Positions 7,411-16,900 of a stretch of 53,218 nt of DNA are shown one piece after another. The notes beneath the pieces were generated by a model. That model was not told where the DNA came from. It saw nothing but the letters and a program-made list of their open reading frames with translations, and did no database searches. Location: assembly GCA_937880095.1 (NCBI GenBank), contig CALFLK010000011.1:1-53218 (forward strand). The letters are read 5' to 3'. This DNA comes from an uncultured Faecalibacterium sp. Its GTDB lineage: Bacteria; Bacillota; Clostridia; Oscillospirales; Ruminococcaceae. The translations under genes were made by a program, and so were the position numbers. Position 1 is the stretch's first letter. Every line of letters starts with the position of its first letter.

Positions 7411-8280
7411 TTAGTCAGCCAGCAGAGCGGCGATCTCCTCTGCGGAGAAGTCCTCCACATCCTCGTCGTGCAGAACATTCTCCGGCTCGGTGTACACGAC
7501 GACTTCCTTGCCGTCAATGTTCACATTGCCGTTGGTGGAGCTGGCTGCGGTCTTGGTGGCACCCTCAGAGACACCGGCCAGCTTTTCGCCCTCGGCATCG
7601 GTCATCAGGCGCTTGCCAGCCTCGGCGGCCACAAAGTCGGCAGGCTTCTTGCCGCTGTCGGTCAGGTTGCCCTCGCCGTCCAGCGCAGCGAGGTTGCCGG
7701 TGGTAGCACCAGTGACCTTATCGGCCTTGCCGGAAATGTCCACTTCCTCAGGGGTGGGAACATACAGACCGTCGTCCTTCAGGGTCAGAGCGTTGCCCGC
7801 AGCAGCGGAAACATTGACCTTGACATCCACCTCATAGCCAGCGATGGTAACGGTGGTGGAAGCATCCTTGCCGACGGCCTTAGCCTTGTAGGTATCCACC
7901 AGCGCAGCCATGCTCAGGAAAGAGTAGGTGCAGGAGTCAGGATTCTCGCCCTTGACGGCCAGCACCATGACGGGCTTGCCGTCCAGCTTGGGGTCTGTAG
8001 CGCCGGGGTAGGTCGCAGCATCGAACTTGAACTTGGCCACGAAGGTGGTCTTGGTCTGGTCGAGGAACAGCTCAGAGGGGAAGTCAACGGAGAAAGCAGC
8101 AGTGCCGCTCTTGTCGGTAGAGGTGTAGAAGTTCACGGTGTTGCCGTCAACGCCAAGAGACTTGATAGCAGCGTTGGCTGCGGTCTGCACAGGGGTAAAG
8201 GCGTCCTTCTTGACGAAAGTCTTCTTGATCTCAGCGGTCAGGTTGCGGATGGTGGTCTTGGTAGAAATCTGCTTAGACAT
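7411..8280 (-). CDS. Tail-fibre-like protein
   Basis: A 289-residue acidic protein. After a charged N-terminus it has beta-rich segments and then a region (about 180-289) with KADKVTGATTGNLAALDGEG and repeated SG/TG motifs, typical of fibre shaft proteins. It probably forms part of the host-recognition fibres near the baseplate. It follows the collar/fibre gene by about 20 bases with an AGGAGG before the start. The exact fold is not recognised. Confidence 0.55.
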   Translation of the reverse strand: MSKQISTKTTIRNLTAEIKKTFVKKDAFTPVQTAANAAIKSLGVDGNTVNFYTSTDKSGTAAFSVDFPSELFLDQTKTTFVAKFKFDAATYPGATDPKLDGKPVMVLAVKGENPDSCTYSFLSMAALVDTYKAKAVGKDASTTVTIAGYEVDVKVNVSAAAGNALTLKDDGLYVPTPEEVDISGKADKVTGATTGNLAALDGEGNLTDSGKKPADFVAAEAGKRLMTDAEGEKLAGVSEGATKTAASSTNGNVNIDGKEVVVYTEPENVLHDEDVEDFSAEEIAALLAD

Positions 8281-8299
8281 AATAGTGTCCTCCTAAAAA

Positions 8300-9427
8300 T
8301 TATTTCAGCATATCAACGATTTCCTGCTGCGTTTCTTCCTCGTCGAGCAGGTCTTCACTCGTCATAACGGTTTCTTTGCGGACGGTCAGCGCGTTTGCGC
8401 TGTCGAAGTCAAGACCTTCGCCGATGCGGACGGCAATAGCGCCGCTTGCGTCGCGCTTCAAGCCCTGACCGATGCTTACGCTACCGGTTTCACCCGAACC
8501 ACCTCCTTTCCCGAACAGGGTTACGGTCGCCTGAATATCTGCTTCCGGGATGCGCTGAGCGAAAAATCTGATGAAACCATCATGCGTTTCGCACCCGTTC
8601 AGGACGCCCGCTTTGGTCGTAGTATAGAAGCTGCCGGGAGATACAACGCCAACGGGTACAAGCTCGCTGGTGCTGTCCGACAGTTCTGCATCATAAATGC
8701 ACTGGTAGTAATCCATACCGCCAGCGTTTTCGTAATCATCCTCGCTGCGGGCGGGCTTCCACTCGTCAGCTGCAAGGGTGAGTTTGTAGGAGCCATAGTA
8801 GCCGCCGCCTGTGCCGCCGTCCACCTGCTCCTTGATAAGAGCCTTTACCTGTTCTTCGTTCAGGATTTCCCCGGATTCAGACAGGTTCTTCACGGCTGCG
8901 CTGACCGCTGCCGTGATAGTCGCCGCATGGGCACTGGCGTCGGCGTTGTGCTTCTCGATCTCGGCCTTGACCAGCTTTGCGAGAGCCTGCATCTGCGGGT
9001 CAACGGTAATGCTGATATTGGCCTTGTTCGACACAGCAAGCAGCGCCGACAGCTCAATCTCAAAATCGCCGTTCACTTTCGTGGACGGGACCTCCACTCC
9101 GCGTGCATCCTGCATAATAAACAGGAGTGTTTCTGCATCGTCGTTCAGCCTGCCGTAAACGCCCACCTGATGCATGATGTACGTTTCATCCGCACCGGTG
9201 ATCTGGATTTTTACCCGCCGAGCCGTCTCACCGCCGCTTTCAACGGTTTCGATGTCCAGCAATTTCAGGTCATGTGTTTCGCCGCTTACCCCGGTTTCCC
9301 CCGAGAGGTCTGCGTCAGCCGTACCGGTGCCGCTCACAGCGCGGGTGATTACCAGCGCACCACCGGAGAGAGATTCCGACAGCAGGGCGGCACCGGCGGC
9401 GGTGTAGCTAGATTTTTCCCAACTCAC
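8300..9427 (-). CDS. Tail-collar fibre protein
   Basis: A 375-residue tail fibre. Its N-terminal about 160 residues resemble the P2-like tail-collar fibre domain (DUF3751 type), beginning SWEKSSYTAAG and containing ITGADETYIMHQVGVYGRL, which attaches fibres to the baseplate. The C-terminal half is Gly/Ser-rich and variable-looking. It overlaps gpI by four bases and lies where gpH-type fibre genes are expected. Confidence 0.75.
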   Translation of the reverse strand: MSWEKSSYTAAGAALLSESLSGGALVITRAVSGTGTADADLSGETGVSGETHDLKLLDIETVESGGETARRVKIQITGADETYIMHQVGVYGRLNDDAETLLFIMQDARGVEVPSTKVNGDFEIELSALLAVSNKANISITVDPQMQALAKLVKAEIEKHNADASAHAATITAAVSAAVKNLSESGEILNEEQVKALIKEQVDGGTGGGYYGSYKLTLAADEWKPARSEDDYENAGGMDYYQCIYDAELSDSTSELVPVGVVSPGSFYTTTKAGVLNGCETHDGFIRFFAQRIPEADIQATVTLFGKGGGSGETGSVSIGQGLKRDASGAIAVRIGEGLDFDSANALTVRKETVMTSEDLLDEEETQQEIVDMLK

Positions 9428-10191
9428 GTTGTCTGTCCTCCAATAACAATGTTTATCGCCGTGTGCGACCGTTCAACGGTGCCCGCCGTAAAGGCTCGTG
9501 CTTTCACTGCCTTTGCTTCAACGGCACCGGGCAGCGCCACGGCAACCTGCATTTTCGATCTTCCGACCGCACCGGCAACATACGCCTTTGCGCCGATTTC
9601 CCGCGGCTTGATCCTACCGGGGACCTTTACGGTGCAGGATGTCGCCATGCCGCAGGGTGCGGCGGCGATATAAGCGGGCGACCGTTCATGCGGTTCGACG
9701 ATGTAGATGATGTGCTCAAGGTGAGCGGTACAGCGCCGGGCATAACCAAGGCGCTTTTCAATTTCTTCCGGTGTGTAGTAAATGACACCATCATCGGTAA
9801 TGTCTACGTTCATTCGCCAGTAGCCCGGCCTTCCTCCGTAGTCATACCATTCACTTATCTTCACATTCGGATAAATCGAGGACAGCGCCTTTTGGACTGC
9901 CCACTCCGTTCCGCAGTACCGACGGACTTCCAGCGCAGTTTTGATGATCCTGCGCTTTGTTTCAATCGGATAGCTGGTGTCGTACCAGTCAACGCGGAAC
10001 TGAACCGCAAGAATATCCAGAACTGCCTCATCTGCACGGTCAATATCCGTGTAGATTTTCAAGCGTTCGGCAGCTTCCAGTTCCTTCTTGCGCCGCTCCC
10101 TGAAAACTGCATCAAGGATCTGTACCCATGGCTCTTTGGCAACATCAGGCGGTAGCCCTTCGACTAGGCCAACTTCGTGGAGTTCAATCAT
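9424..10191 (-). CDS. I: Baseplate/tail protein I
   Basis: A 255-residue protein matching the P2 gpI family, a baseplate component between gpJ and the fibre. The conserved N-terminal part includes LDILAVQFRVDWYDTSYP and RRIIKTALEVRRYCGTEWAV, typical of gpI, and the middle carries TPEEIEKRLGYARRCTAHLEH. It overlaps gpJ by eight bases and the fibre gene by four, showing translational coupling through the baseplate block. Confidence 0.85.
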   Translation of the reverse strand: MIELHEVGLVEGLPPDVAKEPWVQILDAVFRERRKKELEAAERLKIYTDIDRADEAVLDILAVQFRVDWYDTSYPIETKRRIIKTALEVRRYCGTEWAVQKALSSIYPNVKISEWYDYGGRPGYWRMNVDITDDGVIYYTPEEIEKRLGYARRCTAHLEHIIYIVEPHERSPAYIAAAPCGMATSCTVKVPGRIKPREIGAKAYVAGAVGRSKMQVAVALPGAVEAKAVKARAFTAGTVERSHTAINIVIGGQTT

Positions 10192-11329
10192 CTTCGATTC
10201 CTCCGTATGTCACCTTGCAGCTTCGGAGCTTTGCCACCTGAATTTCGGAGACAGTTGTTTCGACCGGTGTCAACAGACGTGGGCGTTTCGCACCAGCTTC
10301 CCGTACACGCATAATCAGCTCCGCCGGTTCGATGTCCCGGCCGATTTTTCTCTGCCAGGTTTCATACTCCTTCACAGCTGCTTCCACATTTTCCTGAATC
10401 GTCGATGCATTCTTGACATTGCTCAAGGCAATATGGTAAGTAAGCTCGATGTCATACGGGATTTCTTCCGGCGCATGGCAAAGAACCAGATCACCCATCG
10501 GGCGCTTTACCGTGTCGAAATATTCCTGCATTCCGGTACATTCTTCCCTTGTCGGAACTCTGCCTCCGGCCATCAGGAAGTAAATGTGGATCGTGTATCC
10601 TTCCTTGCAAACGATCTTCGTATCTGCCACATCGGACCGCCAGCTCGATGCAAAGTATTCATAGGCATCCACCGGACCGGCCACGGAGAAAATCGAAGGT
10701 GCATAGTTGATACGTCTGGTAAATGAATCGTCACCTTCCGTATCCGTACCGCCCGTGCTTGCCGAAACACTTTTTGCCCCGGACACATACGGGATAGGAT
10801 CCACCAGCACATTGATTTCGCCTTCGGCAATCCCATCGCTGTTGCTTCCTGCCTCATCCGCCACGGCAACTACGTCCACGGTCAGTTCGCCGGGTAAGAT
10901 CTCCGCATACTTTTCGGTTTTGAAATACCGTTTGTCTGCCGTTCTCACCTGTGTTCCTTCCGGGATTCCGGTTGCACTCGTTCTCGGCGCAGACAGTGTG
11001 AATCGAATAACCGCCGTGGCTTTTCCGGCTTCCAGGCGTTCCACTCCAACAAGCGGAGCAAGGTTGTCCAAATTCGGCCCCGTGCTCGTAGGCAGCAGTT
11101 CCGCTTTCAGACACGCCGTGCTGTACTCCATGTTGTGATGCGAACGATGTGCCAGTGTCAAAAGGACAAGCCGTGCTTCAGAACACCGTTCCAACGATAC
11201 CTCACCGTTGAAAAGTTCTTTGTTGTACTTGCCAAACAGCGCCTTGCAATCGGCCACAGCTTCTTCCAGCGTTTCTTCGCCTTCAATGTCGATGTCCGGG
11301 ATGTTCTCAAACTCTTTTATTTTAGACAA
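10184..11329 (-). CDS. J: Baseplate wedge protein J
   Basis: A 381-residue member of the P2 gpJ / baseplate J family, which forms wedges around the central spike of contractile tails. Recognisable segments are LAPLVGVERLEAGKATAVIRF, AVADEAGSNSDGIAEGEIN, and GTDTEGDDSFTRRI. Length fits the family. It overlaps gpW upstream and gpI downstream by eight bases each. Confidence 0.9.
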   Translation of the reverse strand: MSKIKEFENIPDIDIEGEETLEEAVADCKALFGKYNKELFNGEVSLERCSEARLVLLTLAHRSHHNMEYSTACLKAELLPTSTGPNLDNLAPLVGVERLEAGKATAVIRFTLSAPRTSATGIPEGTQVRTADKRYFKTEKYAEILPGELTVDVVAVADEAGSNSDGIAEGEINVLVDPIPYVSGAKSVSASTGGTDTEGDDSFTRRINYAPSIFSVAGPVDAYEYFASSWRSDVADTKIVCKEGYTIHIYFLMAGGRVPTREECTGMQEYFDTVKRPMGDLVLCHAPEEIPYDIELTYHIALSNVKNASTIQENVEAAVKEYETWQRKIGRDIEPAELIMRVREAGAKRPRLLTPVETTVSEIQVAKLRSCKVTYGGIEDD

Positions 11330-11639
11330 GCTCGTACACCACCTTTGGAATTACAACGCCATGCAGCACATCACTGTCCAGCCAGTCCACCCGCACCACT
11401 CTTGCCCGCGGCTCAAACGATGCGGTTTTCTCTGTTACCTCAGCCACATATAATCCCTTTGCCACCGGAAGTGGCTTATCGACAAATATGTTTGGATTGA
11501 TTCCGAGTTCTCTGTCGCCCTCTTGGCTCCCGATTGGTGTGGAATACAGTGTGCGAAGGCACTTTGCAATGTCCTGCACTTCTTTTTGTTTTTCGCTGTC
11601 ACCGGACAGCTCAACCACCGTGCTGCTGAAGTCGATCAT
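11322..11639 (-). CDS. W: Baseplate protein W (gp25-like)
   Basis: A 105-residue protein of the gp25/gpW baseplate family, part of the wedge of contractile tails. IAKCLRTLYSTPIGSQEGDRELG is close to the family signature around the conserved arginine. The start chosen overlaps the previous stop as ATGA; an earlier in-frame ATG lies within the previous gene and is less likely. It is followed by gpJ with an eight-base overlap, as in P2-like baseplates. Confidence 0.85.
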   Translation of the reverse strand: MIDFSSTVVELSGDSEKQKEVQDIAKCLRTLYSTPIGSQEGDRELGINPNIFVDKPLPVAKGLYVAEVTEKTASFEPRARVVRVDWLDSDVLHGVVIPKVVYELV

Positions 11640-12028
11640 ATGTACTCCTTTATGGTCAGGCTCACCTTGCACTGCATCAAAAGCCCGTGTTTTATCACCG
11701 AATCCCAGCTGTCGCTTATTTCAGTGACCCGAAACTTGTTTTGCGATACCGGTGCAAACCCGATAATCAGGTAATGAATCTCTCCGTTCTCTGACATTTC
11801 TGTCAGACGGTTCAGCATCTTGCGAGGATTCACGCCGAGTGCTGCATCCAGAAGAATATCAAAGGTGTACTCTCTCAGTTTCGGTGATAAATACTCTGCT
11901 CGTGCTTTTCCTCCCAGAACTTCATGTTCCGCCCAGTTTGCGCCGGTCGTTCCCTTGAAGTTTGACGGGGTGAGCACACGCAGGTGTCCCACGGAGAAAA
12001 TCACATCGCCGAAAATTCCAACATACAT
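11636..12028 (-). CDS. U: Tail protein U-like
   Basis: A 130-residue protein resembling P2 gpU, which caps or completes the tail. It begins MYVGIFGDVIFSV and ends in a beta-rich segment, with LLDAALGVNPRKMLNRLTEM in the middle, as expected. In P2, U follows the tape measure; here it lies between V and W, a rearranged order. It starts 12 bases after gpV and overlaps gpW as ATGA. Confidence 0.72.
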   Translation of the reverse strand: MYVGIFGDVIFSVGHLRVLTPSNFKGTTGANWAEHEVLGGKARAEYLSPKLREYTFDILLDAALGVNPRKMLNRLTEMSENGEIHYLIIGFAPVSQNKFRVTEISDSWDSVIKHGLLMQCKVSLTIKEYI

Positions 12029-12040
12029 TCCAAAACCTCC

Positions 12041-12649
12041 TTACAGGGGTGCGGATGTTTTCTTGCCAAGGTTTCCGGTGTGCGTATGCGATACCAGCGA
12101 TTTGCCGGACACAACAACATCGCCACCTCCGCCCTGGATGTTCACTGTTCCAGCGGTCGCATTGATGGTCGATGCCGTCATTTTCAATTCGCCGGATGCT
12201 GCAAGCGTGATCCCCGCCGGGGATGTCACCTTGATTTCTCCGCCCTCGCTGATGGTCACGGTTGCACCGCCCACCTGGATCTCAAGACTTTTCGCCTTCA
12301 GGATTTTCTTTCCGTCCACATAGTCGGTCAGTTCTTTTGCATTTGCATCAAACTTCCGATATGCCTTTCCTCGTGAGTTGGCATAATCCTTTCGGTAGAC
12401 TTTTTCTTTTCCTTCAGGCGGTTTGTTCTTTTCATTCCAGACGGTGCCCACCACAACAGCATCCTCCGGGCTTTCTCCTGGATGCAGGACAAGCACAAGA
12501 TCATCAACTTCCGGTGTCTGGTACTCGCCATTGGACAGAAACGGCACCATTTCCGTAACGGTATCGTCCCTGTCTGGGTAAGTAACTTCGCACTTTCCAG
12601 CCTCATAGTCGATAGAACTCACATTGCCGAATCTCACTTCACTGCTCAT
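12041..12649 (-). CDS. V: Baseplate spike protein V
   Basis: A 202-residue protein of the P2 gpV / baseplate spike family. The N-terminal OB-fold-like part (about 1-80) contains PFLSNGEYQTPEVDDLVLVL and DAVVVGTVWN. The C-terminal half has short beta-helical repeats ending SGKSLVSHTHTGNLGKKTSAPL, whose HTHTGN element coordinates iron at the tip in related spikes. It punctures the cell envelope during infection. It overlaps gpD by four bases. Confidence 0.85.
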   Translation of the reverse strand: MSSEVRFGNVSSIDYEAGKCEVTYPDRDDTVTEMVPFLSNGEYQTPEVDDLVLVLHPGESPEDAVVVGTVWNEKNKPPEGKEKVYRKDYANSRGKAYRKFDANAKELTDYVDGKKILKAKSLEIQVGGATVTISEGGEIKVTSPAGITLAASGELKMTASTINATAGTVNIQGGGGDVVVSGKSLVSHTHTGNLGKKTSAPL

Positions 12650-13719
12650 GCGAAATCCTCCTTTTCCACTTTGCTGGCCTTGACCTGTGTTTTGTAGCCG
12701 CTGGATGGAGATATGCTGTGTTCCATCTGATCAACGAAATACTTTCCGTCCATCTTTCCATAGCCAACTAGGTTAAAGCACTGCGCTGAAGCGCCGGCCG
12801 GATAGCCCAACATCGTAAAACTGATCTGGGTTGCTCCGTGGTTGGCATTCTTGATGGCCGCTATCAGGCGGGCTTTTGCGTCTGCCTCGCTGCTTACCTT
12901 TCCAGTAAGTTTAAGCTGGCGTTCGTCCGTGCCCACCTTGACGTTGATATTGATTTTTTTCTGTTTGTTGGTGTAGGTATAAAGGCCGCCCGTGTATGTT
13001 CCAGTCAGCTTTGTGTTCCACTTGAAACTTCCCGGCTCTACGCACAGGGCCGTCGGATTTCCAACGGGCCGGCTCTCATATACCGTCCATACAGGATCTT
13101 TCGCCTTGTACTTTTCCCGGTCGTACACCCAGAGCTTTGAAGTGTAGACTTTGATAACCAGTGCATAGGTGCTGCACAGATCTTGCAGAAAGGCACTATC
13201 TGTTCCGTCCTGTTCCTTTGCATCAATGCCGTGGTCGTCTCCCTCAAACTTCAGCTCCAATTTGTAACGGCCTGCAATGGTTTCAGCGATTTTCTTTACG
13301 CTGGTGTTCTTCCATGTAAAGGTCCGGTTTCTCTCGCTGAAGCTGGTGTCGTTCGGCTTTGCCACGCCGCCCATCGTCAGCGAATCAGGTGCACCGGCAA
13401 AACTAAGATCATCCAGCACGAATGCCCCGCACTCGGCGCTGTAATCTCTGTAGCCGCTCTCAATGCCCCCGATATTCCAGTCCTTTACAACAATAGCCGG
13501 GTAGAGCTTCACGCCCTTTTCCGGCATCCAGTCATTTTTCCATTTGGCAGCTTTGGCATTGACTGTAATGCTCACACTGTCGCTTTTGGATTCAGCCACA
13601 TCCGTGTACTTGAAACTTTCCAGATCAGGTGCGATTTCTTCCGAAATATCGGTTTTCTCGTAGGTCAGAAGAACCGCAGCCTGCCTTCCTTTGGGTCTCG
13701 CTGCTGTCAGTACCATCAT
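12646..13719 (-). CDS. D: Late control / tail hub protein D
   Basis: A 357-residue protein of the P2 gpD (phage late control D) family, the baseplate hub related to gp27/VgrG. Segments SVKKIAETIAGRYKLELKF and GYGKMDGKYFVDQMEHSIS are characteristic. It connects the tail tube with the spike protein V encoded next. It overlaps gpX and gpV by four bases each. Confidence 0.87.
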   Translation of the reverse strand: MMVLTAARPKGRQAAVLLTYEKTDISEEIAPDLESFKYTDVAESKSDSVSITVNAKAAKWKNDWMPEKGVKLYPAIVVKDWNIGGIESGYRDYSAECGAFVLDDLSFAGAPDSLTMGGVAKPNDTSFSERNRTFTWKNTSVKKIAETIAGRYKLELKFEGDDHGIDAKEQDGTDSAFLQDLCSTYALVIKVYTSKLWVYDREKYKAKDPVWTVYESRPVGNPTALCVEPGSFKWNTKLTGTYTGGLYTYTNKQKKININVKVGTDERQLKLTGKVSSEADAKARLIAAIKNANHGATQISFTMLGYPAGASAQCFNLVGYGKMDGKYFVDQMEHSISPSSGYKTQVKASKVEKEDFA

Positions 13720-13925
13720 GCACCTGCCTTCCAGGGCGGAAGGTCTCCGCTCTTTTCAGCCGGCAGAGCTGGTGTTGACAGCACCGTGCCGGAATCGAAC
13801 CGGACGATATGGATATATCTGGGGTTGTTCTGCATCAGCCAATCGGCTTTCAGCTCGCTTCCGTACACGTTCAGGGCAATCAGATCCCAGGTGTCACCGG
13901 ACTTTGTGGTGTAATCAAGTGCCAT
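13716..13925 (-). CDS. X: Tail protein X (LysM-like)
   Basis: A 69-residue tail protein X. It starts MALDYTTKSGDTWDLIALNV, a LysM-like fold expected for this family, and includes LKADWLMQNN. An upstream extension is an artefact because it lies inside the tape-measure gene; the chosen ATG gives the family's usual length. It overlaps the end of the tape-measure gene by 11 bases and gpD by four. It probably bridges the hub and tube. Confidence 0.87.
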   Translation of the reverse strand: MALDYTTKSGDTWDLIALNVYGSELKADWLMQNNPRYIHIVRFDSGTVLSTPALPAEKSGDLPPWKAGA

Positions 13926-16900
13926 ACTGCGTGCGCCTCTTTTCGCGTTCGTACCGTTCCACATACTCGCAGAACTTCTCGTAACCTTCGTCCATAATGG
14001 AACGTAGATCTTCGGCATTCATGCTGCCGTAGATGGTGAAGTTTGGTGCATAAACATATGTGTTTCCGCTGGAACTCGTATAGGTACGCTGGTAGCTGTT
14101 GCTCGATCCACCGCGCTGGTTCCCGGTGCTGCCACCAGAAGCATCTCCGCTCCCGCCGATGGGCTTCAGCTCTACTTCCTGCTGGTAGTTCTGAAGGTCT
14201 GCCAGCATCGACAGATTTTGCCTTGTCAGTTCGCTGTTTCCAGCCGTCGGGAAGAAGTTTACATTGCTCAGGTCGTAGTTGTCCGGGTTTGCAGCGTATT
14301 CCAGCTTTGCCTTTTCCGCATCTGCTCCCCGGATAAACCGGATTGCCTTCTGAGTATTTTCGTTTGCAAGAACAGACTTGGCACCAGCAATCACTTTCCC
14401 GATTCCGGTGTTCAGCAGCTGTTGGGCTTTGCCCTGGTCATCCGACACGGTAGGTGTCGGCATTGCCGCCAGAGTTTCCAGCCCATCTACTGCATAGTTG
14501 GCGATCTCCGTGATACGGCTGAACGCCACACCAGCGTCGGACCCCAGTACCAATGCCGCTGCAACAGGCTGAACCATAGTGTCAAAACTTTGAGCCACCT
14601 GGTTGTAATACTGCTGGCGACGTGCTCTGTTGAAGTCGATCAGGTTAGAATCTTCTTCTGTAAAACCACCGTCCGCGAACATCTTCGGCTTTCTGCCGGG
14701 CAACCCCAGCAGATCACCCAGACCAACGCCCAGCAGCTTACCAGCGGTCAGCCAGGTATCAATGTTCTTTTCACGAACGCCGCGCCGGAAGCTGATAACG
14801 GCTTCCGGGCCAGCCTCACCAGCAATAGACGGTCCCTGCGTCATGCCGCCGTTGGCAAATGCCGGGACAGACACGGGTGACAGGTTGAATCCGAACGACT
14901 TACCGCCGATCACCGGAACCGGAATGCCGAACAGCGTTTCCGGTATTGTGAGCTGAATTTTGTTCAGCGCCCCAATGATGAAGTTGACCGCTTTCACGCC
15001 GATGGTTGCAACCTGCTTCAGGAAGCCGATGATGCCCAGAATCACAGGCTCTACCACAGGAAGCACCTTACCCACCAGATCCACCGCCACCTTGATGGCG
15101 TTGACCAGTGTGGTGCCTACCAGGCTTACCACCGTAGACAGCAGCGGCATGACCGCCGGAATGCCTTCATTCACGATAAAGCCGAAGATCTCAGTCAGCA
15201 CCGGCTTGATGTGGTTTACTCCCAGATCTACAATCTGAGAGAACACACCGGCGAACGATTCAATCAACGGCATAACCGTCTGGATGGCAGGGGTCATAGC
15301 TCCGAACACGTCACCCAGATTTAGCCCTCCGATACTGAAGCCGGATAGCTTTTCCTGGATGCTCTGCAAGCCCTCCGGGGTGGTGAGTTGCCCGAACACC
15401 TGCTTCACGGTGTCGCCGATACCCGCTATCTTTCCGGTGAATTTGTCAAAGACGGCAAGCCCGCCTTCGCCAAATACTGTTCCGACGATGTTGCGGATGT
15501 CCTCGAAGTGATCTCCCAGCAGTGAAACCGCCGCAACGATCGTACCGATACCGGTAATAACGGGGCCGAATGTGCCAAGCAGCGACATAAAACCGCCGCC
15601 CAGTTTTGCGGCCACTGGGCCTACCGTCGTACCCAGTACGTTCAGCCCTGCGCCGCCGACATTCAAAGCTCCCTTCACCGTGCTCAAAGCGCCGCCGCCG
15701 ATTTTGGATGCTGCACCCGCCACCTTGCTGCCGACACCGAGGACGGTAGAACCCACTTTGGACTGGCTGACGGTCTGCCATGCATTGGACAGCCCATTTC
15801 CAATGACCGTCTTTCCTGCACCGAGGAAATTTTTCACTCCACCGGCCATACCTCCAAGGTCAAGACCGTTCGGTCCTGCAATGCCGGAAAGAATCTGTCC
15901 CGCAACACCGCCGGTCTTGGCGATAAATCGTCCAACCGGATTGCCGCTTCCGAACCCCACCAGAGCATTTTTCAGACCGCCCAGCGATTGCCCGACATTG
16001 GAAACATACCTACCGGAGCCGGAGTTTTTCAGCACGCCCAGCAGGCCACCGTTCGTGCTAGCTTCCAGCACATCATTTACAAAACCGGTGTTTCCTTTCT
16101 TGGTTCCGCTTCGCAGGCCCTTGAAATTTTTCAGTGTTGCCCAGATGCCGACACCAGCGCCGTCCAACGTCTGCCCAATTTTTCCAAGGCGCGTTGTGGG
16201 CTGCTGCGCTCCGGCACCGGCCATCTGAACGCCGTACTTTGCATTTTCAGCAAACATTCCGGCATTCGATTCTACAAAGGATGCGCCACCAACTGCCCGT
16301 TGGATCAGGCTTGTGGGTGTCAGTGCGCCCATCAGATTTCGGACAGTGATGCCTCCGAATGTTCCGCCTGGGGCACCGCTCGGTTTTCCGCCGATTGCAA
16401 TGTTCCCGATGGTGTTCAGCAGCGAGGAACCTGTGCTATAAGCCGTCGGTGCAAAGCTCATAGCTCCGAACGCCGCGACTATGGCAGCAATGGCCCCTGC
16501 CACTTCCGGCCCATGCTCTGCAGTGTAGTCGATGCCCTTCTGGATCCACGGCAATGCCTCCTGCGCCGCATTGCCAATTCCAAGCAGCGCGGAGTGCAAC
16601 ATCGGCAGAATGCCATTGACGATGTTGGACAGATCTGGCAAGCTCTCGGTGATACCGTTTGCTATGTCGATCCACATGGATGTCAGTTCTTTCTTTGCCG
16701 GAAGGAACTGATTGCCCACATTGATAAGCAGGCGGTCTGTCGCATTACTTGCCATCTGGCTTACCGCTTCGCTGGTGTCCAGACGAACAAGCAATTCTTT
16801 CTCCATGCTGCCGCTGTATGCGCTGGTATCACCAGCCATAAGCAAGGCATTCTGGAACGCAGGCAAGTTGCCCACAATTTTTGAAACGCCCTCAATGGCC

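Noticed and set aside
13790..13810. tRNA T-arm-like sequence GGAATCGAACCGG
   Set aside because: It lies inside the tail protein X gene and encodes a conserved-looking part of it; no acceptor stem at tRNA distance.
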